Below, in pieces: positions 1 to 8,998 of a DNA stretch of 64,000 nucleotides. The stretch spans positions 1 through 64,000 of the forward strand of contig NZ_JAOQJI010000018.1 of assembly GCF_025567125.1 (NCBI RefSeq), written 5' to 3'. Below the pieces are notes generated by a model. The model was given only the letters and a program-made list of their open reading frames with translations, made no database searches and had not been told where the DNA came from. Numbering within the stretch: the first letter of the stretch is position 1; each line of letters opens with the position of its first letter. The translations under genes and the position numbers were made by a program. The stretch is from Phocaeicola fibrisolvens (GTDB taxonomy: Bacteria; Bacteroidota; Bacteroidia; Bacteroidales; Bacteroidaceae).

Positions 1-122
1 CCAAAAGGCATGGACATAGGAAAAACATAAATCATACTCTATGAAAAATGGCAAAACGATGATTATATAACGAAAAAGAGGATGCATCATTTTGAAGTGA
101 CCCCAAAAATTATCCCGTAATA

Positions 123-1933
123 GAAAGAGGCTGTCTCAAAATACTTTGAGATGGCCTTTTTTTGTGTCCGCAAAAAAAATCGGGCAAGTCCTAACTTCGC
201 TAAGCCAGAACTTGCCCGTTTCCCTAATTTTTTGTATCTTAGGGAATCAAGTTTAGATATCCCAAAGATAATGTTTAAAAGTTACACATCCAACGATAAT
301 CTGCTTTTACCTCCATGTTTAGGCGATTTTATTCCCCAGAACGATCCGGTCCGGGTTGTTCACCGTATCATTGAACAGATAAACCTTGAAGAACTTTACC
401 GCAGGTATTCTCCTAAAGGCTGTTCTGCATACCATCCACGTATGATGCTTCAGATTCTTGTCTATGCTTATTTGCGTAACATCTATTCCAGCCGTCGCAT
501 CGAAGATTTCTGTCGCAATGACATACGCTTCATGTGGCTTACCGGCAATGTGACTCCTGACCATAATACCATCAACCGTTTTCGCAGTAGTCGTCTGAAG
601 GATGTACTGAAGACCGTTTTCGCTACTATTGTAAAGTTCCTCGTGGTAGAAGGTTTTGTAAGTCTTGATGTAGCCTGTACCGACGGAACTAAAATGGAGG
701 CTAACGCCAACCGTTATACATTTGTATGGGGCAAGTCCATACATACCCGCATATCCAGAATAGCTGAACAACTGGAGGAGATATGGCAGTACGCCGAGTC
801 TGTCACCAAGCAGGAACTGCGTGATTCAGCTCCGGTCACATACCAGGATATCACCCCGGAGAAAGTGGAAAAGGCACTCGGGCAGATAGATGATGCCCTG
901 AATGGAGTGGGCGCGGACAGAAAAATGAAAGCGAAGGTTAGGCGTGTAAGGAAGTCTTGGCCTGAACAGCTCAGGAAATATGAATCACAGGGAAAGATAC
1001 TTGACGGACGCAACAGCTACTCAAAGACAGACAACGATGCAACTTTCATGCGCATGAAAGAGGACCATATGAAGAACGGACAACTAAAACCTGGATATAA
1101 CTCCCAAATCAGTACCAATAAACAATTCATTCTGAACTATACTCTCCATCAGTGTGTGGGAGATACCTCCACCTATCCTCTGCATATGGATGATTTCCAT
1201 TCCCTTTACGGCAGATACCCTGACGTATCTGTCTGTGATGCAGGATACGGGGAAGTGAAGAGAACTATCTGTATGCTTTCAGACATGGCATTGAAACTTT
1301 CATTAAGTACAATTATTTTCATAAGGAACAGAAAAGGAACTTCAGAAACGACCCGTTTCTGTCTGCCAACTTTTATTATAATGAGGAAAATGATGGTATG
1401 TACTGTCCTATGGGGCAGAGAATGGAAAGACTCTCCGATGTAAGGCGGGTAACAGACAACGGTTTTGTGCAGACAATATCAAGATACAGGGCACGCAACT
1501 GCAAGGGTTGCCCGTTAAGATGCCGGTGCCATAAAAGTAGCTCGGAAAGGATTGTACAGGTAAATCACCGTCTGAGAAAAATCAAGGAAAGAGAACGTGA
1601 AAAACTACTTTCTGATGAAGGTCTGAAATATCGCAGTCAGCGACCACAGGATGTAGAAGCTGTATTTGGAAACCTCAAGAACAACAAACACTTCAAGAGG
1701 TTCCATCTTCGTGGACTTAAGAAGGTTGAAATTGAGTTTGGCCTGCTGGCAATAGCACATAATCTTGCTAAAGTAGCCTCTTAGGAGGCTTATGGTAACA
1801 AAAAAACAGTTTGAGAAGGTGAAATCTTCAAAAGTAAGCTTATAAATTAATCTTTAAAGAAAAATCCAAAGGACTTCAATACGGAATGAAACAACAGAGG
1901 CTATCTCAAGTTCATTTTGAGACAGCCTCTTTC
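123..1933 (+). mobile_element. IS1182-family insertion sequence nested inside the IS3 element
   Basis: The element is bounded by a perfect 20-bp inverted repeat, GAAAGAGGCTGTCTCAAAAT at 123-142 and its reverse complement at 1914-1933. Both ends continue as a weaker internal palindrome (TTTGAGATGGCC on the left, GGCTATCTCAAG on the right). It carries a single transposase gene that is frameshifted. A strong hairpin (CGGGCAAGT at 181-189 with ACTTGCCCG at 210-218) lies between the left end and the transposase start, a common place for elements that block read-through from outside promoters. Exact tips are uncertain by a few bases because no direct target repeat is obvious. Confidence 0.8.
271..1784 (+). 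pseudogene. IS1182-family DDE transposase, frameshifted
   Basis: The likely start is the ATG at 271 (MFKSYTSND), followed by the typical N-terminal domain of IS1182/IS5-like transposases and the motif DGTKMEANANRYTFVWGK. The frame is intact to about 1280. After that the protein continues in another frame as HGIETFIKYNYFHKEQKR and on through a Cys-rich segment (CKGCPLRCRCHK) to the stop at 1784. Joining the two parts needs a one-base shift (one base lost) near 1279-1286, at the end of the segment reading ICMLS. The C-terminal part keeps the family ending (VEAVFGNLKNNKHFKRFHLRG). Together about 500 residues, which fits the family. As sequenced it should not give a complete transposase. A sequencing error at this point cannot be excluded. 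Confidence 0.85.
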
Positions 1934-2711
1934 CATTTAACCGGGCTTTGATTCTTTTATTGTTATAATATTCAATATATTTATCCAAAGCCTTTATAAA
2001 GGCTTCAGGAGATTCAAAATTCTCGGTATACAGTAATTCAGACTTCATAATTCCAAAGAAATTTTCTGCCATAGCATTGTCAAGGCAGTTACCCTTACGA
2101 GACATGCTTTGTACTATATGATGTTCTTCAAGACGTTTACGGTAGCCGTAGTGTTGGTATTGCCATCCTTGATCAGAATGGAGTATAAGTCCGTCAAGAC
2201 TGTCAAACCTTGTGAACGCTTTATCCAACATATCGTATATCTGTTCCATATCCGGTTTTCGGGAGATGTTGTATGATATGATCTCACCGTTGAACATATC
2301 CAATATCGGGGAAAGATAAAGTTTGACAGAACCGATTTTTATCTGTGTTACATCTGTCGCCCATTTGCGGTTGGGGGCTTCTGCCGTAAAATCCCTGTCT
2401 ATTATGTTCGGGGCTATCTTGCCAACCTCACCTTTGTATGAGCGGTATCGTACCATGCGTATTTTGCTTTTAAGCCCTAAGTCACCCATAAGCCTCTGGA
2501 TGGTCTTATGGTTTAGCATAAAGCCACGGTTATGCATCTCCGCTGTTACACGCCGATACCCATATCGTCCCTTATGCTCATGAAAAATTAGTTTGATTGA
2601 TTCCTTTTCATTGGAATACTTATCAATCGTTTTAAGGCGTTTCAGATGATAATAGAACACAGAACGAGCCATCTTTCTTAACTTCAATAACAAGTCAAGA
2701 GGATAATCCAA
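1854..2711 (-). pseudogene. IS3-family transposase OrfB (rve integrase core), C-terminus replaced by the IS1182 insertion
   Basis: This is the catalytic part of an IS3/IS150-group transposase. An HTH_21-like segment (EHKGRYGYRRVTAEMHNRG) is followed by the rve DDE core, with WATDVTQIKI for the first Asp, ILHSDQGWQYQH for the second, and CLDNAMAENFFGIMKSE for the Glu. It reaches the family's final motif region at RIKARLNGK. From there (below about 1934) the frame runs into the IS1182 terminal repeat and adds about 29 foreign residues. The 5' limit given is a TTG-type start; the natural product is more likely an OrfAB fusion made by -1 frameshifting at 2783-2789. Loss of the last few residues plus the orfA lesion suggests the copy is inactive. 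Confidence 0.85.
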
Positions 2712-2713
2712 CC

Positions 2714-3234
2714 TTAGTTCGTCGATGGTTCGCGCCCATTCAGAAGTGCTTGGGCCTTCTTTGCCTCGACTAAGGCCTTCGCTTTTTTTAGCAGCGCGTT
2801 CTCTGCCCTCAGGCGGAGATTTTCAGCCTGAAGCCTCTCAAGTTCCGTTTGCGGTTCTTTCTTCTTTGGACGTCCATAGGTTCTTTTAATGCTCTTCCTT
2901 GGCGTTTGCACGGCGCAAGAGCTTCGTAACCATACTTGCGTACTGTACTGACCCAGCGTTGTAGAGCCGTCTTACCAATTCTGTATTCTATTCTTACATG
3001 GGATAAAGGTACACCTTTTTCCAATATTAAACGTACTACTTCTTCCTTTAATTTAACCGTAGGACGACAATGTGGTTGTTGCTCTAGTCCAGAACGACCA
3101 TATTTGTCCCACATTCTCACCCATGCCAATATCTGAGTCTTATTGATATGATACTCCTTTGACAAATTAGCTATTAACTCTCCTTGTTTTACCCGGCTAA
3201 CGATAATAAGCCTTTGTTCGTAACTGTACTTCAT
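2714..3234 (-). pseudogene. IS3-family transposase OrfA (HTH plus leucine zipper), frameshifted
   Basis: The ATG at 3234 (MKYSYEQRLIIVSRVKQGE) begins a two-repeat helix-turn-helix protein of the IS150 OrfA type (NKTQILAWVRMWDKYG; GKTALQRWVSTVRKYG). After residue about 110 the frame breaks and the normal continuation (KRTYGRPKKK, then a leucine-zipper-like ERLQAENLRLRAENALLKK) is found one base back. Adding a single A to the run at 2884-2887 (T4 on the plus strand) would give an uninterrupted ALKRTYGRPKKK reading, so a one-base homopolymer loss is the simplest explanation. The frame then ends at 2714, overlapping orfB. Confidence 0.8.
2783..2789 (-). promoter_or_regulatory. Programmed -1 ribosomal frameshift site of the IS3 element
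   Basis: The minus strand has CTAAAAAAAGCG, an A7G slippery run typical of IS150-group elements, at the end of the leucine-zipper segment (LLKKAKAL). Slipping back one base here continues without a stop through SEWARTIDELRLDYPLDL into orfB, which otherwise lacks an ATG start. This is the expected way of making the OrfAB transposase. Confidence 0.7.
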
Positions 3235-3299
3235 AAAAAACACCCCAAAAGTTTTGTGTCTAACTTTTGGGGTGCAGTACATTTTGACACACCCTCTTT

Positions 3300-3749
3300 T
3301 TATTTTAAGAGTTCCGATAATTCGTTTAAACTTTTTCCTTCGTAGTCACAGATGGCCTGTTTGTAGGCCAGAGGAATTTCTACGGGTTCTTTGGTTAGGA
3401 TGTCGTAGCCTACCAATACGGTGCGGCACTGGCATTTCAATACGCCACTGGCTTTGTTGAAGGCCCGTTGTAGCATGGTGAAACTTTTATGCCCTAGATG
3501 GATGACGGTAGTTTCGATGATAAGGTCGTCGGAAAAGAAGACGGGAGCCAGAAAATCCGCATTGATATTGACCACTACCACATTGAATTTTTTGCATTCA
3601 TCTTGTCCAAAGACATCACGGAAATAGGAGGTCTTTGCAAAGTCGTACAAGGAGAAATAAACCGAGTTGTTCATGTGACCGTACTGGTCAACATCGCTGA
3701 AACGGATTTGTACGGGGACTTCGTGTTTGAATTTGATTTCTGCGTTCAT
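3300..3749 (-). CDS. Acyl-CoA thioesterase (4HBT/YbgC-like hotdog fold)
   Basis: A 149-residue protein with the hotdog thioesterase signature: the N-terminal strand VPVQIRFSDVDQYGHMNNS holds the catalytic Asp of the 4-hydroxybenzoyl-CoA/YbgC family (RxxDxDxxGHxNN), followed by the long central helix YFSLYDFAKTSYFRDVFG. Such enzymes hydrolyse acyl-CoA or acyl-ACP thioesters in the cytoplasm; the substrate is not readable from sequence. The length is normal for the family. Its stop codon (3300-3302) falls exactly at the outer edge of the IS3 inverted repeat, so the last residues or the stop itself may have been set by the insertion. It is divergent from metY. Confidence 0.85.
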   Translation of the reverse strand: MNAEIKFKHEVPVQIRFSDVDQYGHMNNSVYFSLYDFAKTSYFRDVFGQDECKKFNVVVVNINADFLAPVFFSDDLIIETTVIHLGHKSFTMLQRAFNKASGVLKCQCRTVLVGYDILTKEPVEIPLAYKQAICDYEGKSLNELSELLK

Positions 3750-3822
3750 AGTAATGTTTTTAAGTTTTTCTCAAATGTACATCTTTTTTTCATAAATCTG
3801 CTATCAATGGTGGAATATTTCT

Positions 3823-3830
3823 TACTTTTG
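3823..3830 (+). promoter_or_regulatory. Putative -7 promoter box TACTTTTG for metY
   Basis: TACTTTTG fits the Bacteroidetes -7 consensus TAnnTTTG and lies about 40 bases ahead of the metY start. A convincing -33 TTTG at the right spacing was not seen, so this is tentative. Confidence 0.4.
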
Positions 3831-3869
3831 TCCGTCATAATGAATTGTGGATAAAAAATATAACATAAG

Positions 3870-5153
3870 ATGAAACAGAAATTCAGCAAAGAGACACTTT
3901 GTGTGCAGGCAGGATGGACTCCGAAGAAAGGAGAACCCCGTGTATTGCCTATTTACCAGAGCACTACCTTCAAGTATGATACCAGTGAGCAGATGGCTCG
4001 CCTTTTCGATTTGGAAGACAGTGGTTATTTTTATACTCGTTTGCAGAACCCGACCAACGATGCGGTGGCTTCGAAGATTGCAGCCCTCGAAGGGGGGGTA
4101 GGCGCCATGCTGACTTCTTCCGGTCAGGCTGCCAATTTCTATGCCGTATTCAACATCTGTGAGGCGGGCGACCATTTTGTTTGTTCGTCTACTATCTACG
4201 GCGGTACTTTCAATCTGTTTGCCGTGACCATGAAGAAACTGGGCATTGAATGTACTTTCATCGATGCCGATGCACCCGAGGAAGAGATTGACAAGGCTTT
4301 CCGTCCGAACACCAAGTGTTTGTTCGGTGAAACCATTTCCAATCCGAGCATCAATGTGCTGGACATTGAGAAGTTTACCCGTATCGCTCACAAACACGGG
4401 GTACCTTTGATTGTGGACAACACGTTTGCCACTCCGATTAACTGCCGTCCGTTTGAATGGGGAGCCGATATCGTGACTCATTCTACGACAAAATACATGG
4501 ACGGACATGCCACTTGTGTGGGAGGAGCCGTGGTAGACAGTGGTAACTTCGACTGGGAAGCACATGCCGATAAGTTCCCGGGACTGACGCAGCCGGATGA
4601 GTCCTATCATGGACTGACTTATACGAAGGCATTCGGAAAAATGGCTTATATGACCAAGGCTACTGCCCAGCTGATGCGTGACTTGGGTTCTATCCAGTCA
4701 CCGGAAAATGCCTTCCTGTTGAACCTGGGGTTGGAGACTTTGCACTTGCGTATGCCGCGTCACTGTGAGAATGCACAAAAAGTGGCAGAGTGGCTGGAAG
4801 CTAACCCGAAGGTGAAATGGGTACACTATTGCGGCTTGAAGAGCAACAAGTATTATGAACTGGCACAGAAATACATGCCGAACGGTTCTTGTGGTGTGAT
4901 TGCTTTTGGACTCCATGGCACACGTGAAGACGCCATTAAGTTCATGGACCATCTGAAACTGGCTTGCATCGTGACACACGTGGCCGATGCCCGTACCTGC
5001 GTCTTGCATCCGGCGAGTCATACACACCGTCAGCTGACAGATGAACAGCTGATTGAAGCGGGAGTAGCTCCCGACTTGATTCGTCTTTCTGTCGGTATTG
5101 AAAATGTGAACGACATCATTGCCGACCTGGAACAGGCGATGGAACAGATTTAA
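3870..5153 (+). CDS. metY: O-acetylhomoserine aminocarboxypropyltransferase / sulfhydrylase
   Basis: A 427-residue PLP enzyme of the Cys/Met metabolism family. It makes homocysteine (or methionine with methanethiol) from O-acetylhomoserine and sulfide. Visible features are the N-terminal QSTTFKYDTSEQMARLF, the substrate loop YTRLQNPTNDAVASKIAALE, the PLP-ring contact SSGQAANFYA, the Asp of VDNTFATP, the Schiff-base lysine in HSTTKYMDGHATCVGG (about residue 207), and the C-terminal LHPASHTHRQL. The 427-residue length and the insert region point to MetY rather than the shorter MetB/MetC. It stands alone between a putative promoter and a strong terminator. Its sulfide use links loosely to the sulfate genes 30 kb away, but the window has no PAPS reductase. 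Confidence 0.93.
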   Translation: MKQKFSKETLCVQAGWTPKKGEPRVLPIYQSTTFKYDTSEQMARLFDLEDSGYFYTRLQNPTNDAVASKIAALEGGVGAMLTSSGQAANFYAVFNICEAGDHFVCSSTIYGGTFNLFAVTMKKLGIECTFIDADAPEEEIDKAFRPNTKCLFGETISNPSINVLDIEKFTRIAHKHGVPLIVDNTFATPINCRPFEWGADIVTHSTTKYMDGHATCVGGAVVDSGNFDWEAHADKFPGLTQPDESYHGLTYTKAFGKMAYMTKATAQLMRDLGSIQSPENAFLLNLGLETLHLRMPRHCENAQKVAEWLEANPKVKWVHYCGLKSNKYYELAQKYMPNGSCGVIAFGLHGTREDAIKFMDHLKLACIVTHVADARTCVLHPASHTHRQLTDEQLIEAGVAPDLIRLSVGIENVNDIIADLEQAMEQI

Positions 5154-5178
5154 TCGATATCAATCGGAAGAAATAAAA

Positions 5179-5209
5179 AAGGAGGGCATTTTGAATGTCC
5201 TCCTTTTTT
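5179..5209. terminator. Bidirectional rho-independent terminator after metY
   Basis: The stem AAGGAGG-CATT / AATG-CCTCCTT with a short loop is flanked by A6 on the left and T6 on the right, so it can serve metY on the plus strand and the alcohol dehydrogenase gene on the minus strand. Confidence 0.85.
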
Positions 5210-5225
5210 GTGCATATACGGGCGA

Positions 5226-6398
5226 TTATCTGTAAGATTTCTGGTAAATCTGAAGCACCTCTTCGTCGGTCATCGGATGCGGATCGAGGGTGAAGAGTGA
5301 GCCCATGGTGTCGCGGGCGTTCTGTACCATTTTGGGGAAGTCCTCCGGTTTTACGCCCCAGTCGCTCAGTTTCAACTGATATACGTTACATTCCTTTTGC
5401 ATGCGGACGAGTGCATCGATGAAGTCGCTGGGTCGGTTGCTCTTCTGCTGAGTCATGATTTCGGCCATCTTCATGTAACGTTTCATGCTGTCGTTGCGGA
5501 ACGTCTCAAAGTAGGCCTCACTGATGGCAATCAGTCCGGCTCCGTGCGGCAGTTCCGGATAGAAGGCACTCATGGCATGTTCCATGGAGTGTTCGGAAAT
5601 ACAGCAGGAAGTGGATTCTACCAAGCCAGCCAAGGTACTGGCCCAGGCCACTTTGGCACGTGCTTTCAGGTTACGTCCGTCTTTCACGGCTACCGGCAGG
5701 TATTTATACAGCAAGCGGATGGCTTCGAGGGCATACAGGTCGCTGATAGGAGTGGCACAGTTGGCCAGGAAACCTTCTGCTGCATGGAAGAAGGCATCAA
5801 ATCCCTGGTAGGCGGTGAGATGAGGCGGAATGGAAACCATCAGTTCAGGGTCGATTATGGAAAGAGCCGGGAAGGTCAGCGGACTGCCGAAGCCGATTTT
5901 TTCCTTCACTTCCTCGTTGGTGATGACGCTCCACGGGTCGGCTTCCGTGCCGGTACCGGCTGTGGTCGGGATGGCAACTACTGGCAGAGCTTTGGTGACG
6001 GGACGTCCTTTTCCGGTACCTGCCGGAATGTAATCCCAGTAATCGCCTTCGTTGCAAGCCATGATGGCAATGGCCTTGGCAGAGTCGATGCTGCTGCCTC
6101 CTCCTAAGCCGACAACGAAGTCACATTTTTCTGTGCGGCAGATGGAAGCGGCTTCCATCACGTGTGCCTTTATCGGGTTGGGCAGAATCTTGTCGAATAC
6201 GACCGATTCCGTGTTGTTTTCTTGTAACAGTTCGATAACCTTGTTTAGGTAGCCGTATTTCTTCATGGAAGTACCACAGGAGATGACAATCAGGGCTTTT
6301 TTACCTGGTAGTTTTTCTGTCGCTAACTTTCTTAACTCGCCACATCCGAACAAAATCTTGGTCGGAATGTATAGACTGAATACAGGATTTGCGTTCAT
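5226..6398 (-). CDS. Iron-containing alcohol dehydrogenase (butanol-dehydrogenase-like)
   Basis: The start is taken at the ATG at 6398 (MNANPVFSLYIPTKILFGCG), giving 390 residues; an upstream in-frame start would add ten residues with no family support. Group III Fe-ADHs reduce aldehydes or ketones with NAD(P)H. Seen are the nucleotide-binding VVGLGGGSSIDSAKAIA, the PTTAGTGTEADPWSVI segment, and the metal ligands in FDAFFHAAEG and EHSMEHAMSAFYPELPHGAG. The ligand Asp should lie just before, in the LTAYQGFDAF region. The substrate is not predictable. It is a monocistronic unit between two terminators. Confidence 0.9.
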   Translation of the reverse strand: MNANPVFSLYIPTKILFGCGELRKLATEKLPGKKALIVISCGTSMKKYGYLNKVIELLQENNTESVVFDKILPNPIKAHVMEAASICRTEKCDFVVGLGGGSSIDSAKAIAIMACNEGDYWDYIPAGTGKGRPVTKALPVVAIPTTAGTGTEADPWSVITNEEVKEKIGFGSPLTFPALSIIDPELMVSIPPHLTAYQGFDAFFHAAEGFLANCATPISDLYALEAIRLLYKYLPVAVKDGRNLKARAKVAWASTLAGLVESTSCCISEHSMEHAMSAFYPELPHGAGLIAISEAYFETFRNDSMKRYMKMAEIMTQQKSNRPSDFIDALVRMQKECNVYQLKLSDWGVKPEDFPKMVQNARDTMGSLFTLDPHPMTDEEVLQIYQKSYR

Positions 6399-6504
6399 AA
6401 TATAACCGTTTAAAGTTCGTTTACCCAAAAATACGAAAATAAAAGCAGAATGGATGAGGAGGTGTGTTAAAAATCGCTTTTATATTATGAGGTAGGGGGT
6501 ATAA

Positions 6505-6532
6505 AAAAAGGCTGCCTCATGGCAGCCTTTTA
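6505..6532 (-). terminator. Rho-independent terminator of pnp
   Basis: The stem AAAAGGCTGCC / GGCAGCCTTTT with loop TCAT ends, on the minus strand, in a T7 run. It lies 25 bases after the pnp stop. Confidence 0.85.
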
Positions 6533-6554
6533 TGAAAAGTACGCTTAAAGCGGA

Positions 6555-8747
6555 TTATTCTTTGTCTTTGTGGTCCTTGTGGTTCTGCTGAGGACGACGT
6601 TCCCGTTTCGGGTGGTTCTCTGTCATACCTTCCGGTTTCGGAAGCAATGCTTTGTGTGACAGTTTGAACTTGCCTGTCTTCGGATCGATGTCCAACAGTT
6701 TCACTTCGATTTCGTCTCCTTCTTTCAAACCGGTTTCTTCGATGGTTTCAAAGCGCTTCCAGTCGATTTCAGAGATGTGCAGCAGACCGTCTTTTCCCGG
6801 GAGGAATTCAACGAAAGCACCGTAAGGCATGATAGAACGAACCTTACCAGTATATACTTCGCCTACTTCCGGAACTGCTACGATAGCTTTGATCATGCGC
6901 AATGCATCATCGATGCACTTCTTGTTGGTACCGGCGATTTCGATGCGGCCTACACCGTCTACTTCTTCAATCGTGATAGTAGCACCGGTTTCTTCCTGCA
7001 TACCCTGGATAATCTTTCCGCCCGGACCGATTACCGCACCGATGAATTCTTTCGGAATGGTCATCGTTTCGATGCGTGGTGCATGCGGTTTCAGTTCAGG
7101 ACGCGGTTCAGCGATGCATTCAGTCAGTTTGCCAAGGATGTATTCACGTCCCTGTTTTGCCTGCAGCAAGGCTTTTTCCAGAATATCGTAAGTCAGTCCG
7201 TCGCACTTGATATCCATCTGTGTGGCAGTGATACCGTCGCGAGTACCTGTTACCTTGAAGTCCATATCACCCAGGTGGTCTTCGTCTCCCAGGATATCTG
7301 ACAAGATAGCGTATTTATCTTCTCCGGCGTTCTTGATCAATCCCATCGCAATACCTGAAACCGGCTTATTGATAGGTACACCTGCATCCATCAAAGCCAG
7401 TGTTCCGGCACAAACCGTAGCCATAGAAGATGAACCGTTAGATTCCAGAATATCAGAAACCACACGTACGCAGTAAGGATAGTCAGCAGGAATCTGTCCT
7501 TTCAATGCGCGCCATGCCAGATGACCGTGACCGATTTCACGACGGCCTACACCACGCTGTGCCTTTGCTTCTCCTGTAGAGAACGGTGGGAAGTTGTAGT
7601 GCAACAGGAAGCGTTCCTTGTGCTGGTCGAGTACATCGTCTACAATCTTTTCGTCCATCTTGGTACCCAGTGTGACTGTACTCAAAGATTGAGTTTCACC
7701 ACGGGTGAAGATAGCTGATCCGTGAGGACCCGGCAGCGGGCTGGTTTCACACCAGATAGGACGGATGTCGGTAGTGGCACGACCATCCAGACGTTTGCCT
7801 TCATCAAGGATGCAACGACGCATCGCTTCTTTTTCTACATCGTGGTAGTAACGGTCAATCATCGGACCCTTTTCTTCCAGTTCTTCTTCAGTGAACTGAG
7901 CCTTGAATTCGTCGCAGATAGCAGTGAAAGCATCTTCTCTTTCGTGCTTGTTCTTGTTGCCGGATTCTGCGATGGCGTATGCTTTTGCGTAGCAGGCATC
8001 ATGTACGGCCTTACGCAGGTCTTCGTCGTTTTCTTCGTGGCAGTATTCACGTTTTACGGTCTTGCCGACTTCTTCCATCAGTTCCATCTGCGCCTTGCAG
8101 TGAACCTTGATAGCTTCATGAGCGAACTTCATGGCTTCCAGCAAGTCCTGTTCAGAAACTTCTTTCATTTCACCTTCTACCATCATGATGTTTTCATAAG
8201 TAGCGGCTACCATGATGTCCATATCGGCACGTTTCAAAGCTTCGAAAGTCGGGTCGATGACAAACTGTCCGTCGATACGGGCTACACGTACTTCTGAAAT
8301 CGGACCTCCGAACGGAATGTCAGAAACAGCCAGTGCGGCAGAAGCGGCCAGACCGGCCAGTGCGTCCGGCATATCCACGCCGTCGGCAGAATAAAGTATG
8401 ATATTTACGTAAACTTCAGCATGATAGTTGTCCGGGAACAGAGGACGCAACGCGCGGTCTACCAGACGGCAAGTGAGGATTTCGTAATCTGAAGCCTTTC
8501 CTTCACGTTTGGTAAAGCCACCCGGGAAACGTCCGAATGCGGAATATTTTTCTCTGTACTCTACCTGGAGAGGCATAAAATCTGTACCGGGAACTGCATC
8601 TTTTGCTGCACAAACAGTAGCCAGCAACATGGTGTTACCCATGCGTAGCATAACAGCACCATCTGCCTGTTTTGCCAGCTTTCCCGTTTCGAGTGTGATG
8701 GTTCTTCCATCATTCAGCTCGATCGTCTTAACAATAGGATTGATCAT
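6555..8747 (-). CDS. pnp: Polyribonucleotide nucleotidyltransferase (PNPase)
   Basis: A 730-residue 3'-5' phosphorolytic exoribonuclease. The order is a first RNase PH-like domain (about 10-140), an all-helical linker, a second RNase PH domain with the catalytic region (RTRDGITATQMDIKCDG and DILGDEDHLGDMDFKVTG), a KH domain (GAVIGPGGKIIQGMQEETGA, about 560-615) and an S1 domain (GKVRSIMPYGAFVEFLPGKD). It ends in a basic, His/Lys/Asn-rich tail. All the expected parts are present and the length is normal. It acts in the cytosol in mRNA decay. The start is the ATG at 8747 after an AT-rich leader. It is transcribed alone, diverging from the lipoprotein gene at 8999. Confidence 0.97.
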   Translation of the reverse strand: MINPIVKTIELNDGRTITLETGKLAKQADGAVMLRMGNTMLLATVCAAKDAVPGTDFMPLQVEYREKYSAFGRFPGGFTKREGKASDYEILTCRLVDRALRPLFPDNYHAEVYVNIILYSADGVDMPDALAGLAASAALAVSDIPFGGPISEVRVARIDGQFVIDPTFEALKRADMDIMVAATYENIMMVEGEMKEVSEQDLLEAMKFAHEAIKVHCKAQMELMEEVGKTVKREYCHEENDEDLRKAVHDACYAKAYAIAESGNKNKHEREDAFTAICDEFKAQFTEEELEEKGPMIDRYYHDVEKEAMRRCILDEGKRLDGRATTDIRPIWCETSPLPGPHGSAIFTRGETQSLSTVTLGTKMDEKIVDDVLDQHKERFLLHYNFPPFSTGEAKAQRGVGRREIGHGHLAWRALKGQIPADYPYCVRVVSDILESNGSSSMATVCAGTLALMDAGVPINKPVSGIAMGLIKNAGEDKYAILSDILGDEDHLGDMDFKVTGTRDGITATQMDIKCDGLTYDILEKALLQAKQGREYILGKLTECIAEPRPELKPHAPRIETMTIPKEFIGAVIGPGGKIIQGMQEETGATITIEEVDGVGRIEIAGTNKKCIDDALRMIKAIVAVPEVGEVYTGKVRSIMPYGAFVEFLPGKDGLLHISEIDWKRFETIEETGLKEGDEIEVKLLDIDPKTGKFKLSHKALLPKPEGMTENHPKRERRPQQNHKDHKDKE

Positions 8748-8785
8748 AAAAATTGATTTAATATTATTTCATCTAAAAAAGCGTA

Positions 8786-8793
8786 CAAAGATA
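8786..8793 (-). promoter_or_regulatory. Putative -7 box TATCTTTG for pnp
   Basis: On the minus strand TATCTTTG matches TAnnTTTG and lies about 40 bases before the pnp start. The upstream -33 element was not clearly identified. Confidence 0.5.
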
Positions 8794-8919
8794 GTGTTTT
8801 ATTGTGGATAAAAGCAGGTATTTAGCTAAAAGTTTCAGGGTGAAGTGCTTTTTATCCAATTATTTGTGACAAAAACTTCTAATTTCAGGGGTTTGATATT
8901 GGATTTATCTTTTAAAAAC

Positions 8920-8949
8920 TTTGTGGCATCGTGAAAAGCCGTATCTTTG
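8920..8949 (+). promoter_or_regulatory. Bacteroidetes-type promoter for the lipoprotein gene at 8999
   Basis: TTTG at 8920-8923 and TATCTTTG at 8942-8949 are separated by 18 bases, close to the Bacteroidetes housekeeping sigma consensus, and lie 50 bases before the ATG. Confidence 0.65.
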
Positions 8950-8998
8950 CACCTTGAATTTACATTTGAGTGTGAGATAAAAAAGAAAATAATCAGGT

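Larger units (their letters stand above)
74..3300 (-). mobile_element. IS3-family (IS150-like) insertion sequence, interrupted by a nested IS1182-family element
   Basis: The element reads on the minus strand, with orfA (about 3234-2714) then orfB (about 2711-1934). Its two ends are imperfect inverted repeats. On the minus strand the 3300 end reads AAAAAGAGGGTGTGTCAAAA, with TGCACCCCAAAAGTTA further in. The other end, on the plus strand from 73, reads AAAAAGAGGATGCATCATTT, with TGACCCCAAAAATTA further in. The canonical TG...CA tips would be 83 and 3291, but the matching arms extend outward by about nine bases. No target duplication is clear. The tract 123-1933 is a separate IS1182-type element inserted near the 3' end of orfB, so the two halves of this IS lie on both sides of it. 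The 3300 end touches the stop codon of the neighbouring thioesterase gene. Confidence 0.8.

Noticed and set aside
3822..4610. A 262-codon minus-strand open frame opposite metY
   Set aside because: Antisense to a well-conserved enzyme and without family motifs.
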